Assembly: GCA_023333565.1 (NCBI GenBank)
Contig: JAJKFH010000611.1
Span: forward strand, 496,001 to 560,000
From: Puffinus mauretanicus
Lineage: Eukaryota; Chordata; Aves; Procellariiformes; Procellariidae
Length of the DNA: 64,000 bases
Direction of reading: 5' to 3'
Part shown: in pieces, positions 49,528 to 61,344 of the stretch
Numbering within the stretch: the first letter of the stretch is position 1
Layout: each line of letters starts with the position of its first letter
Position numbers and translations under genes: made by a program
Notes under the pieces: model-generated
Database searches by the model: none
What the model was told of the DNA's origin: nothing
What the model saw: only the letters and a program-made list of their open reading frames with translations

Positions 49528-52500
49528 GGCTTTTTGAACACTCAGATTTACTCTACAAATGCTTGGCACCTATCTGTTTCATTCAGTAGAAATATCCAGG
49601 ATTTCCAGTCGTACAGCAGTGCAGTAGCTCAAACCAACTTGCCAGATGTCCCCAAATCCCAGACAAATGTTAAGCATTCTTGAATTGTGCCACCCATGTT
49701 AACATTCTGAGCAGAAAGTGGAGATATGCCAAGAGAAAGAGTCACAAAACCTCTTAAAAAAATCTGAAAAAGTTCTTTTTCTTCCTTTATAGTAACCGAA
49801 TTCAGGAAAGGACAAGCTATGGATAATCTACATACTGTGGACTATTTTTATACACACCAAAATAGTTCAGATTAATGGCATTTTTTTGTGTGCATGCCTC
49901 TAACTGACAGAGCACAAGAGCCCATAACTAGCGCAGCAGGAGCATTCTCAGATCCTTAAGCCATGTTTTGTTGTTTCTGATCTATGGCTGTACCATCATT
50001 TGAAAATAGTGGTACGCCAAATGCTTCCTTATTGTTCTCCTTTTCAAGACCCTATCCTTTTTAAGAAGACCCTTGTGCCTGACTCTACAAGGTCTTAAAA
50101 AAATCACTTTTTTGATTGGTGTGTGACAGATCCTTCCCAGCAAGATTCAGGGTTACTAGAGCTCTTAAGGAGATGATTTTCTTGGGTATAACCTGGATCT
50201 CGGTTCAAGGAGATGCCTCATTCTGCACTTGGAGGACAAATTTGCCCAGTCCTCAAACTAAGCATGAGCTTTCAATAAGGTCTGGAATTTGGCTCACTGT
50301 GAAATAATTAACCAACTGGAAAATAATTGTGCCATGCAGTGGTGTATAGCCTTCTGATTTCATGAAATAAATCATGAGGAAAATTCTGGTATTCAGCTGT
50401 TTCAGATTATCCATAGATGTTGTGTCTGAAGTTGTGCCATATGTACAGTATCTGTCATGGTCCTCCACATGTCTTTCATGTATCTTCATGTGGACATCTA
50501 GTATAGGGATTTGGAAGTAAATATTAGCTTTTTTGTGAGTAACTTTTAAATGTGTATGTATTATTCAGTTTCCTCCATTTTCTTCTATATGTCTTTGCAG
50601 CCTTATGTTATGTTGTTTTACACGTATAATAGGATCTCTCTTTGCCTTGTTTTTCATTAAATGGATATAAATTTGCTTTTTCAAGTTTAAAATGTTAAGA
50701 GAAAATTAAGTCAGAAAAAAACCTGAATGCAGATGTCTCAATAAATGAGACATCTTCCTCTAAGTCAGGAAGAACATACAGTGATTTTTCAGAACCCATT
50801 TTTACAGTCTTTCAATGTGCATACTTAGTGAGCTCTTTGAAACAGGGACGGTCTTTTGACTGGATGTTTTGTGTATGTGTCAAATAGAATGGGACTGTGA
50901 CCCTAGGATCAGTTTTGCCAGTAACAGGAGTGGAAATGATGATGATGACAGTTACGCTATTTCCTTGTGTTCACACAGTTTTGCAAAACCCATTGAGACA
51001 CTCCAGTCAGACACTGTGAGAATCTGTTCAGACTGACGTTAAGGAAGCTGGGAACCTGAGAACAAGGGAATGATCAAAGCCTTACTTTGCAAGGAGGGAG
51101 CAATGGAAGGAGTAGAAAATTTGGACCACCACAGAAAATAGGTGTAGCACTTGATTCCTGAAGAACTCTTAAAAATGCATCTGATGAACAAGCATTGTAT
51201 GTCTTCGGGCAGGCTGTGAGGGCAAGCCCATATCAGAGGATGGCAGAGGAGGGATTGTTTAACTCTAGCTGAAGGGTAAGACAGCAGAAGTTGTGCTCTT
51301 TCACTGCTACTAAGAGAAACAGTCAATGGCATATGAGTTTGAGTGGAAAGCAAAAGTGAGACCTATTTTAGATCCCAAGGATCCATATTTAGAGACTAGA
51401 TTGATTGAGGTGAAATTCATGTGATGTTGAAGAAAAGTTATTTGAAAGATTAATTACTTTAATTTTGCCCCAGCTCTACCTCTCTAGTGCACAAGAAAAC
51501 AATTTCTTATATTTCTTATTTTCTTATCTCTGGTTTTAGTTTAACAGGACAGGCTATTTTTTATTTAGTCTAAGATGCATGATATGAACCACGTTGCTTT
51601 GTCCTTGAAGTCGATAATCCTATTGTTGAAACTAAGCAAACTGGCCTTCAGATTCTTGCCTTGCTTTTCCATTTCAATCATACGGTTTGTAAAGACTTAC
51701 CTGCCTTTTCCTAAATTATGAATCAAAGGACAGTGGAAAAAGATGAGTACTTTGGCAGTGTGCGTGAGATGAAGATAAACAGTGATAAGATCGATGATTC
51801 ATCTAACAACTCATCATATTTGTGTTTGGATATGAAGACACTCTCCACACTCATGTTGGAAAAATCTCTAAAATAGGTTGGTAAACTGATGATAAAATCC
51901 TAAAATGAAATAAAACCCATTGCAAAGTTGTAGCATCTCAAAATTGACTGTAAAGAAGCCTTTTTATGTGCAATTTCACTACCACTCAATAGGTAAGTAG
52001 AACATATTTGATTTAGTTGTGCCATTTTCAAATTGTGTTATCTGACAAACTTAGTACAGAATACATAATTAGATCATACTACTGTATTTATGATAATGAA
52101 TGCTGCATTCGCAATACTTGAAGCTTCACATTAGGCAGAAATTTAATTTTTTATAGCTGTTTTTGACAGGTAAGATTTTTTATCCTGAACATAAATCTGT
52201 CAGGAATTCTATTTGTACTAAAGGCTTACATGTAGTATATTACAATTTTGATTTTTAACTGGCAAATTTGTGCAGGCATTTTATTTTCCAAGCAAAGAAG
52301 CTTTAAAGAAATTCTTTGTAATTACCATTTTGTTATTGTATGACCTCATTAACAGCATAAAGAAGGCTTTAAAACACTTAAAATTATGGTATTTATCAAA
52401 ATGTTATATATTCCACAAATAAAAGCCTTCTGATACACAAAAAAAACCCCAGTTTGTAATAGTTGCTGGCAATTGATAGAATGTGAATGAGCAAAAGCAC

Positions 52501-55500
52501 AAAAATTGTGAATTGAGATCAGACAACTTTGAACTGGATCTGGGAGGTGAAAGTGCCTGTGTGTATTTTTGTTCAGGTTAATTTTATTGGGTAGTAAAGA
52601 AGTGGAAAATAAGTCATGGAGAGGAAGAATAAAAATGTGAGAAAGTCCAAACATGGTACTGAGTTTCCTATCTAAATGTAAAATTGAGGGTGCTGACACT
52701 TTGCAGGAATTGCCTTGTATTCTCTGACTGCAGTCACTGTACCATAATCCTAAACAGTTGTTGTTTATTGCTAATTAATTATTCATAATACTCAGGTTTT
52801 GGTGATCCCTCATGCTGGCCTCCTAGCCTGTTTTACTGAAGGAGGGGGATATTGTGGACACGTGTACGATACTGAATAACTGGATTCACAAAGCCAAATT
52901 TCTCTCCTAGAGAAACAGAAAATTATCTACCTTGGCACCAGATCTTACCTTCTGTTTGTCATTAGCAATATGAATGTAACGAAAAGAAATTACTTTCAGA
53001 CATGATGCAGAAAGCAGTTTTAAAATACATAGATACTCTCATTGTAGTTTCAGCACTCATGATCTCTGTGGTTATTTTGGTTGCCAGAAAAAAGTGGAAC
53101 AGCTTGGAAATCTCTGGACAGTCCCAGGCTGCATTTACCACAGGAGGATAATTTGAAGCGGGGGAGAATAATCTGTCCCTATTGCAATTGTGTGTTTTGC
53201 TTTCATAATGCTGGTATCCTTTGTAGCCTGAATAATCGGGGACCAGGCTGAATAATCAGGGACCTGACTGAATGCATATTACATTTACTGGAAACACTCT
53301 TGTTGATTTAATGAGGACTTTGGATCAGGCCCTGAGCGTGCAGGAGAAAGCCCGGCCCAGCAGATGAGTGCTTTGATAGACCTTTCTTCCTTTAAGATGC
53401 TCTAGAATGCGCAGAAATACACACTGGGGAGCCTGGAGAGTACCCAGATAGGTATGTGGAACAGAGGCTTATCTACAAATAAGTCCAAGAAGAGGAAGAT
53501 TATATTTATCATAAAGCAGTTGGGAAAACAGTGTGCCTGTGAATCAGACACTACATCTTCTCCTTTATCTGTAGAACTGATAGTGGGAAAAACACTGATG
53601 TGCCCTTGTCTGTGAAGTTTGCATTCCTGCCTCAGAATGGAAAGTCTCCAAAACCCGTGAAACAGTGACACCAAAGTGATGATTAACTTTATAGGCTAAA
53701 TCACCTTCATTAATTTTCATTTGATCAAATTAAAGCTCTTTTTTTTAAACACTGCTTTAAAAAAGAAACAATTAACACTACTACTCTGGAGCCTTGAGTA
53801 CAGATATTGCAGCCCCAGAGATTGGATGCTGTCAAAATTTACTGTCTGCATTGTCTGAAATATGAATATTTTATTCTAAATACTTTGGTTAAGGCCTGCT
53901 TCTCACGGTATGGTAGAATTTAATGAACATGCTTTCCTAAATAATTTTATGTCATTTAGTGCTTTAGTGAAAAGGTGGGGGCATATAATTCTCAGATGCA
54001 TCAAGCAAATGCATTGTGCCAATTATTTAAATTGTACTTTGAATCACTTGTGCCATATCTCTGCAGTTAATTAATAACTTCTACACACCCCCCCATTTTC
54101 TTTCTCATCTTTACAATACTGCTTTGTGCATTGTTCCTTTCAAGACTGAGTGTTTGCTATAAATTTGACAAAGATGAACAACCATGATGAGTGCAGATGG
54201 ACAAAGATGATGACTGCAGGTGGCAAATGGGGGTTGGAAGCGTAATGGGTACAATTTCAAGGACTATTCAGCCATTAATTCAGTATTTCCAAAGGATATA
54301 TTTAGATATGACAATTTCAGCCTACTGGATGAATAATAAGAAATCTTGTTGGTGGCTGATGCAGGTTATTTAAAGAACACCTTGCTTCGTGTACTCAGTA
54401 TCAAAGAAACGGATGACAAGGAAGCGGTGTGGGACAGGGCGGACACGTGCTGCGTGAGCTGGGAAGGCTCAGCAAGAGCCTGTGGAGGGAGTGAGCCCGC
54501 CCTGCTGGAGAGCACTGGAGTGTAGAGCCAGAAGGGAAGAACAGTTAAAGACACAGTAGAAATAGAAGTCTCAGTTTTACTTAATAGGAGAAGCCTTCCT
54601 GAAGCCAGGAAAAAATGAGTTTGCTGTCCTTTAAAGTACCTTGGGTCGAGGGAGGCCTGTTTTGAGTCTGGCTCTGGAGGTGGTTGGGAAAGCCTCGTCT
54701 CTGGGTGCTGGAGGGATCTGTTGCCTGTAGCCAAAGGAAGGGATCCTCAAGAAGCAAAAACCCAACCCAAAACCAAGCCTAAATAAATGTGGGGCTGATC
54801 CTACCCACAGCTGGAAGTGGCCAGCCCTTCTGACCCTTACCAAGCTCAATTAGTTTCTGCTAAAAGCCACAGACAAAAAATGGACCAGCAAAACTGAGGC
54901 ACAATTGAATTGTGGGTTGCAAAGGAAAATTGCAAGAGTACTAGAAGGTAATTGCTAAGAAGCTGTGAACTAATGAATTATGCTTTTTAAAATCACATGA
55001 TTCTTAGCTGGCCTAACAGCAGGTGATTGTCATCTGGTTTCAGAAACAGAACTACAGGTGAATTAATAAGTTTCCAGACAGTCTTGTGGCTGATCTCTTT
55101 TATTTGCTGCTTGTTTCTTTTGTTCTTTCTTCTCGAGAAGTTTCCTTGCTGTTCACTGTTGCCAAACATTTCAGTAAGCCAGTTATTAGACATTATAGGC
55201 TTAAATATAATATTCAGGTTTTAATCTCTGTAAAGAAATTCTCTTTGTCAGGAGAAAGGTGATGATGTATTGAAAGAAAAACCTCAAAACTCATTGTGTT
55301 TTGATTTCAGGGTTTTGATTGTGGGCTGTGTCTATATTGAGAAATCTGGCCAAGAATTTAGAATTTCAGATATTTATTTGAGCTTCTTAGGAAATCTTCA
55401 GGAGTTAACATTAAGTTGGACATCTTTGCAAAATGTACTTTTTCAGAAACTGTTTGGTACTATCAGTTTTTGATCTAATTAAAAGTTCATAAAGGCATAT

Positions 55501-56134
55501 TAAAAAATATTACATCTTGGCTTATTTGACTTTCTAAAATCTGTCTTTCCTCTGCTGCACACGTTCAATAAAGCTGTATCGCTGTGTTCCTCAGTGTAGA
55601 TTCTATATAATACAGATTGTGTATGTCTAATTTGGTTGGTCTGGTTTCATTTTGGGTCCAATTGAGTGTTTATCACAACAAGGTTTTTCTGTTAAAAAAA
55701 TTGTCCTACTTTTACAATAATTCTGTATTTTTAATTTCAATTTCTATTGCTATTTGTACATTTAGGCAAGGAAATGGGATCTCAGCTATCTTGCTTCTTC
55801 TTTGCCTCAGGAATACCTCAATTAAAGTACAGTTTAGTGCTATATTTTTAAAGTGAGAAACTTCGTGTGAGCTGGTGAATTTTTAGATTATTTTTCTATT
55901 TTAATTTTTAGCAATTCTCTGAAATGGCTGCAGGCTAAGCAGTGCACCTGCAAGAGTGCAATTATGTCATATTGAGCTGAGGACCTCTAGTCGAATTGCT
56001 TGAAGTGTTATTTATGAGCATTGCAGTCCCTAAGTCTTGGACACTTCAAGATACAATGTGAGTAATCCTGTGCCATTTCCCACTTCATCTAGGTGCAGCG
56101 TTATTATAGTTACAGCTTTCTCATTGTAACTGCA
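49528..56134. other. unique AT-rich non-coding sequence
   Basis: No gene was recognised. The segment holds a 20-bp tandem duplication at 53226-53275, a mildly GC-rich patch at 54416-54520 and an acceptor-like site before 55310 that opens into about 54 codons (to 55473) without a recognisable domain. Open frames are at most 122 codons. Confidence 0.55.
53226..53275. repeat. 20-bp tandem duplication with a partial third copy
   Basis: CTGAATAATCGGGGACCAGG at 53228 is followed at exactly 20 bp by CTGAATAATCAGGGACCTGA, and then by a partial CTGAAT at 53268. It is a small minisatellite-like slippage product. Confidence 0.8.
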
Positions 56135-56677
56135 CTAATGGGGAAGGGGAAGAAGGAAAGAGAAGAATGAGACAGATGAATGAGAGGAAGGAACCCCCTT
56201 TCCCAGCAAGGGAGAGGAGCAAAAGATTTTCATGATCTCTTTCTTGATGTCTTGGTGCCAATGTAAGACTCTGTTCAGCTTTGGACAGAGGAGCTGTTTT
56301 GGCCCCAAAAAGCAAACATCATCACTCTTGTGGTTATCTGTCAGGGAGCAGCTGACAAGGACAATTCTGAAACACACTTTCTCTAGACATGTCCCTCTCT
56401 CAGACGTGCTTCCTGTGTTCCGCTTACACTGATGGCATGAAGAATGGGAGAGGATGGTAACCTGTGGCACACATATGCTAAAGACAGCACCAGCACAAGT
56501 TTTGGATGGCGCAAGGCCATCCTGTTGACACAGGCCTATGGGCTGGGAACTGCAGCGTGTTGAGAGAAGCAGCAGAATCCTGGTGAAAGTGGGAAACTGG
56601 GCGGAAGTCCTGATCGGCAGTTTTCTGCGCGAGGTCCTTCTTGCACACTTAACCCCTAATTTGGGAAGGAAGTACAC
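56135..56677 (-). other. longest open frame outside transposons, function unknown
   Basis: The minus-strand frame is open for 180 codons, ending at TAG by 56135. The codon at its beginning is GTG; the first in-frame ATG occurs only near residue 148, so it cannot be a simple ATG-initiated gene. It is Cys- and Ser-rich with no recognisable domain. The region is locally GC-richer, which lengthens chance frames. I consider it probably non-coding, but it is the outlier for length in this window. Confidence 0.12.
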
Positions 56678-58935
56678 AGTTTGTCATATCAATCTTCAGA
56701 GGTTGTTGACCCCTCTTGTGAAGCATTGAAGAACATGTCAGCTGAAAAGCCCTCTTTCCAAGCCATTTGCAATTTGGCTACTACAGCTACTTCTTTCTCA
56801 ATTGGGCTTTTCCATTGCTTTCAGTAGCAATTTAGAAACAGAACCAGTTCCAGTTCCAGCTGTGTTAAGCAAGCTTAATGGCTGCTTTTTTTTTTTTAAT
56901 GCTGTTGAGAAGGACTGCTTCCTGGTGGCTTACATTCTCAGACAACTGTTGATTATTTTCTTGTCGTTTTCAGTTCACTGGTTGAGGAAAAATGGCTCTA
57001 ATAAACAGTGGCAACTGTTGGTCTGGCAACAAATCCCACTCAGCTTGGGGCCTTGCACAATGTAGTCCTCCCAACAAACCCAGCATGCCACCCAGAGACT
57101 GGTCCTTGTTTTCCACTGGTGAGGTATATCAGCGCTGTAATTCTTAAGCACTACTTTCTCACCCTTACTCTCTTTGAAGGTTTCTCTTTGTGTTCACATC
57201 ATGAATTCCTGCTCTCTTGGTCCTAATCCAGCAAATTGGTTAGATGGTGTTAGAGTGGTGTGTTCATACAGATCATAGAGAACAATCAGAAAGTAGATGG
57301 CAGGTACATAGAAGAGAAAATGTAGTTATTTCTTGGGAGCTCCACTGATTACGCACACACGTCACATGGGTAATTTATAAAATAAAGTATCTCTCTGGAT
57401 GTTATTAAAAGTCAAAACCAAGTTGAACATTTGAAAATCTCTGTTAGCAAAGAGTACGGTCAGGCAGCTCAACTTTTTAATCTTGATTTTATTTATTGAA
57501 CAGAATGTAAATAACATATCGGCAAGATTAGGAGGAGTAAAAGGCAGAGAAACTCAGTTAGCTGTATCCTTTATGTTATACTGAGGAACTAATTTGTTCA
57601 GTCAACTGAAACGTTTCTCAGAGCTGAAGGGAAGTTGGACATTGTTTTGGATACTATTTTTGAAAAATATTGTTAGACTTGTAGACATCTGAATCGAAGG
57701 AGGGATGGACGAACATTGTGTTCATAGAAAATAGTAACTTTTCAACCAGTGTTGTCGGCATCCTGTGATTTTTCATTAAGATGCATCCTTACGTAAGTGA
57801 TGAAGTATCTAGATAAATCTCCAGACATGAAAGTCTCATTTCTGATTAAAAGCAATAAATTCATGAAAATATGCTGCTGTGATTTGCATTTGCTATCAAA
57901 GTTTAAGGCATGCATGAGTCTGTGAAATGTGAGTGAATAGCAACTCCAGTAACCTTCAAACTTAAGAAAGTAAGTGGAAGAAATCTTCTCATCAACAGCC
58001 AAGAAAAAAATGTGAATTGCATGTGGAAAATGAGAAAGCTTTCGTGAATGTCGTGCTGTAAATAGGAATAATCATGGATGCAGCAGACATATGTGGCCAA
58101 AAATAATACAGACTGAGGTTACTGGTGTGTGTTGAGCCTCTAATGTGACAGCATTATTCATAGATCTTTTACTGCTATCTAAAGATCTGTGTAATAATTA
58201 GAGAGAGGACAGAGGAATGACTAAGCAGACTTGCTTCCCACAGAGATCTGGTTGTCTAGCAAATTAATAGAAAATCTGATTTCCAAGTAAAGTAAAATTT
58301 CCTCCACCTGAATGGAAGCTTAATACTGCTCCAAATGGCTAATATCTGGCTATGGCCCAGTTGGCTGACATTGATCATGTTGCAGGGGAACCTGTAGCAA
58401 GGCCAAAACTGCCGTAGCCCAGACTAGTCTAGACTAGAGTTTGCCTGGTGGCCACTGAGGTCTGGTGTCAGAGAGCTCAGAGGAGTACTGTCTGCTTTAA
58501 AAAAAAAAGACAGAGACTGATCTTTCTTACTCATCTTTCCAGATGCACTAGTAATCCCGTCAGCAGGCAGATGATAACATATTTAAGTGAAATGTTTTGA
58601 ATCTGAGTCCCTGAGATGTTGTTTTATATATATGACTTTCTGTTTAGCTTAACTTTTTTTGTTTTTCCAAATGTGTGAATCATATGAAATAATTTCACAC
58701 TTCTGAAGACATTGCCTTATGAACCCAAGCTCCTTGGGTATACACCCGATGGCCAAGATCCTTGCATATAGCACATTCTGAAAATAGAGTAGCATAAGGA
58801 CTTTTCTAAGTAACCATTTTTTGTCCTTCTCCATAAATATATATCTAGAGTGAGACATTTATGCATTCCCTTAACCCTGTAGGTGTGGGATACGGGAGAA
58901 CTTGGGCCTTTGGATCTAAGTGAGGGAATGAAAGC

Positions 58936-58950
58936 GTGTGTGTGTGTGTG
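58936..58950. repeat. TG dinucleotide microsatellite
   Basis: Seven to eight GT units occur in a row, followed by a GAGTGAG variant stretch. It is short and ordinary. Confidence 0.8.
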
Positions 58951-60725
58951 AGTGAGCATCTGTATCACCGATATTACAAGGAAGGGATAAAAGTCAATTG
59001 AATGTTTATGACTGGTTTAGCCTCTAACTAGGGGAAAAGAGGATGGAGTCTGTGAGTCAAGCCATTTTCTGTCACTAGCTAAGGAATATTCTCTTTTACT
59101 TTGCATTACAGAACCCTCTTTTGTGGTATGGGAGAAGTAGGTGATGACTCTGGCATGACAGATGTCAGAGTGACTAGCAACAGATTGCTATAGGAAGACT
59201 GAGAAAGCAGACTGAAGCTTTAGCAACTGGAAATAAATAATAAAAATGTACATTTTCATTTTTTGAAAAATAGAAATGTAGAAACATGTTGCTGGAATAC
59301 CAGCATATTCTAATAGCAGCAGTAGCCTCTTGAACAGAAGCACTGTGGCTTCTCTCTTTTCAACTATGGAACTAATTAGCTGTTGCTACTTTCAATTTTT
59401 AACCTCGGTCTATTGGTTCATTTCAGTTTTATTCTGTCTTTAATCGTAGCACGTCCATCTCGGCTTTATGTGGCATCCAGGCTTAAAATGCTGTGAATGA
59501 GTGAAAGAGCAGACAGGAATGCCTCCAAGCTGAGCATACCCTGTGTGAAGGTTGTTTTCTATGGAATCACTGTAGGCACCCAACAGAGACAATTAGAATA
59601 TATCTACTCCAAAATACCCTCTGGTAGAGCATTGGTGACTAGCTAATTAGAGGCACTTTTACAGCCCACGGAGATAATGAGACTCCACTGCCACCTCAAT
59701 AGAAGGGCTCACAATGGGCCAGAAAATACCTTGTTGCTTAGCTTACAGGGGGCTGAAATCTGGCGAAGGACTTGCTTCCTTTTAAGGCTAGATCCTTCAC
59801 TTACACTGATGGCTTATCTGGTTCATGGGTTCTACTGACTGTCCTTTATAGCCTGTGTTATTATCTTCTCTTGCATTTCTGCTGCAAGACTGCCCTAAAG
59901 AGGAATGTATGTGCCAAACTCTTTGACTGCCGGTCTCTCAGAGTATACTTCTGTATGGTCTTCTAGTGTGCTTCTATGGATCCTCGTGCTATTCCAGCAA
60001 CCTACTCCAGATGATTTGTGTGTGAGCTTTGAAGCATTTCTTCGGCTTTATTGTTGGCCTGATACATGAAATTCAAAATGAAAATTAGAGATGATTACAC
60101 AGGCTGTGATTAGAAATAATTGATGTTTAGCAGCTAGTAACACAGACTAATGCTTGAGACATGAAGTTGGTATCAAAAGCCTGTTTATGAACTGGTCAGC
60201 TAGAATTCAGTCAGTATGGAGATTGATTGATTCTTTGCAGGAAAGAGTTTAAGCTGGTGTGAAACAGCTTAATAAAAGGCACAGGATGTGTATAAGGCTG
60301 CAGAGTTGGGGCCATTTTTGTTCTGTGAGGCCCTGGGCTCTAGCCCATGTCTGTATAACCTGATTCCAGTGGTATCAGAGCTGACTCCCAATCTGAGAGC
60401 TGCTGCCTGTATCCTAGCTATGGAATATAGAATTGAGTCCTGAAAATATTAACAGGTACATGTTAATAAAAAGAGGTGGTAGAGGCTGAAAGCACACCTT
60501 TCCCACCAGCTTCTTCAAATATTACAAAATATGTGCCTGGAGAGGCAGCGTGGGGACTCTTGCAATAAATCTAGATTGGCCCTTGGCCAAGAGAAGTTAT
60601 CATTGAGCTCAAGGATCTGGGCTTCTCCTGAGGAAATAAAAAAGCCTCATACTCTTGTGTTTCTAGCTGCACAGTTTACATTAAATTAAAATATGTTTTA
60701 TCCATTTAGCAGTCTGAATAATAAA

Positions 60726-60806
60726 AGCTGTATACAGCTGCACTAGCACTGTGCTGTGCATTTTAATGACAAGCTTGTGTCTACACTAGAATTGCAACTG
60801 CAATTC
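60726..60806. repeat. two small palindromes close together
   Basis: AGCTGTATACAGCT (60726-60739) is a perfect 14-bp palindrome. GAATTGCA and TGCAATTC (60789-60806) are exact inverted arms with an AC centre. Both could be dimeric protein sites, but no factor is identified. Confidence 0.6.
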
Positions 60807-61310
60807 AGATGTTTCTTAATGTATCCCAAATATTTTATTAGGGCTTTTTTTTACGTATGCATGCCAGAGAGGGAGGGGAAAAGAACAGTAAATAGCATTT
60901 AAGATTTTAATAATTCTTTGTTAAAGAGACATAATGTAAGGGAAATATGGAAATTGTATGTTTTCAGACTGACAAGCATAATCATTTTGCCAAAACATGA
61001 TTCAAATAACTGTCTAAATATTTGGAGTGTCTTCTAATAAAAATATACTCAACCTGTTTTCCACACTTGGATTAATTTGAAAGCAAAAATGACATACAGT
61101 TCAAAAGAAGGCATTAAATCAGAAAGGACCACATTGTTTTCTCCTGGAAATCATAATTTAGTATTCAGACTAAAGTCTTAAATGTTTGTGTATTTTGCCA
61201 GCTGTTTAGCAGCTTGAGGTGCTTTGAATAGTTTCAACAAAATGTCAATAAGACTTGGGCAAAGTAAGATTCATTAGTGGAAACAACAGAATAAAGTAGA
61301 CAAATAAGAC

Positions 61311-61344
61311 AAAGGCAGGGGGGAAAGGAAGGAAAAAGGAAAAT
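61311..61344. repeat. purine-rich tract
   Basis: G- and A-only sequence apart from one C and one T, including a run of seven Gs. It is simple sequence. Confidence 0.65.

Noticed and set aside
55310..55473. Acceptor-like TTGATTTCAG followed by about 54 open codons
   Set aside because: The frame has no recognisable domain and there is no other support; lower quality than the 34688 candidate, which has a donor as well.
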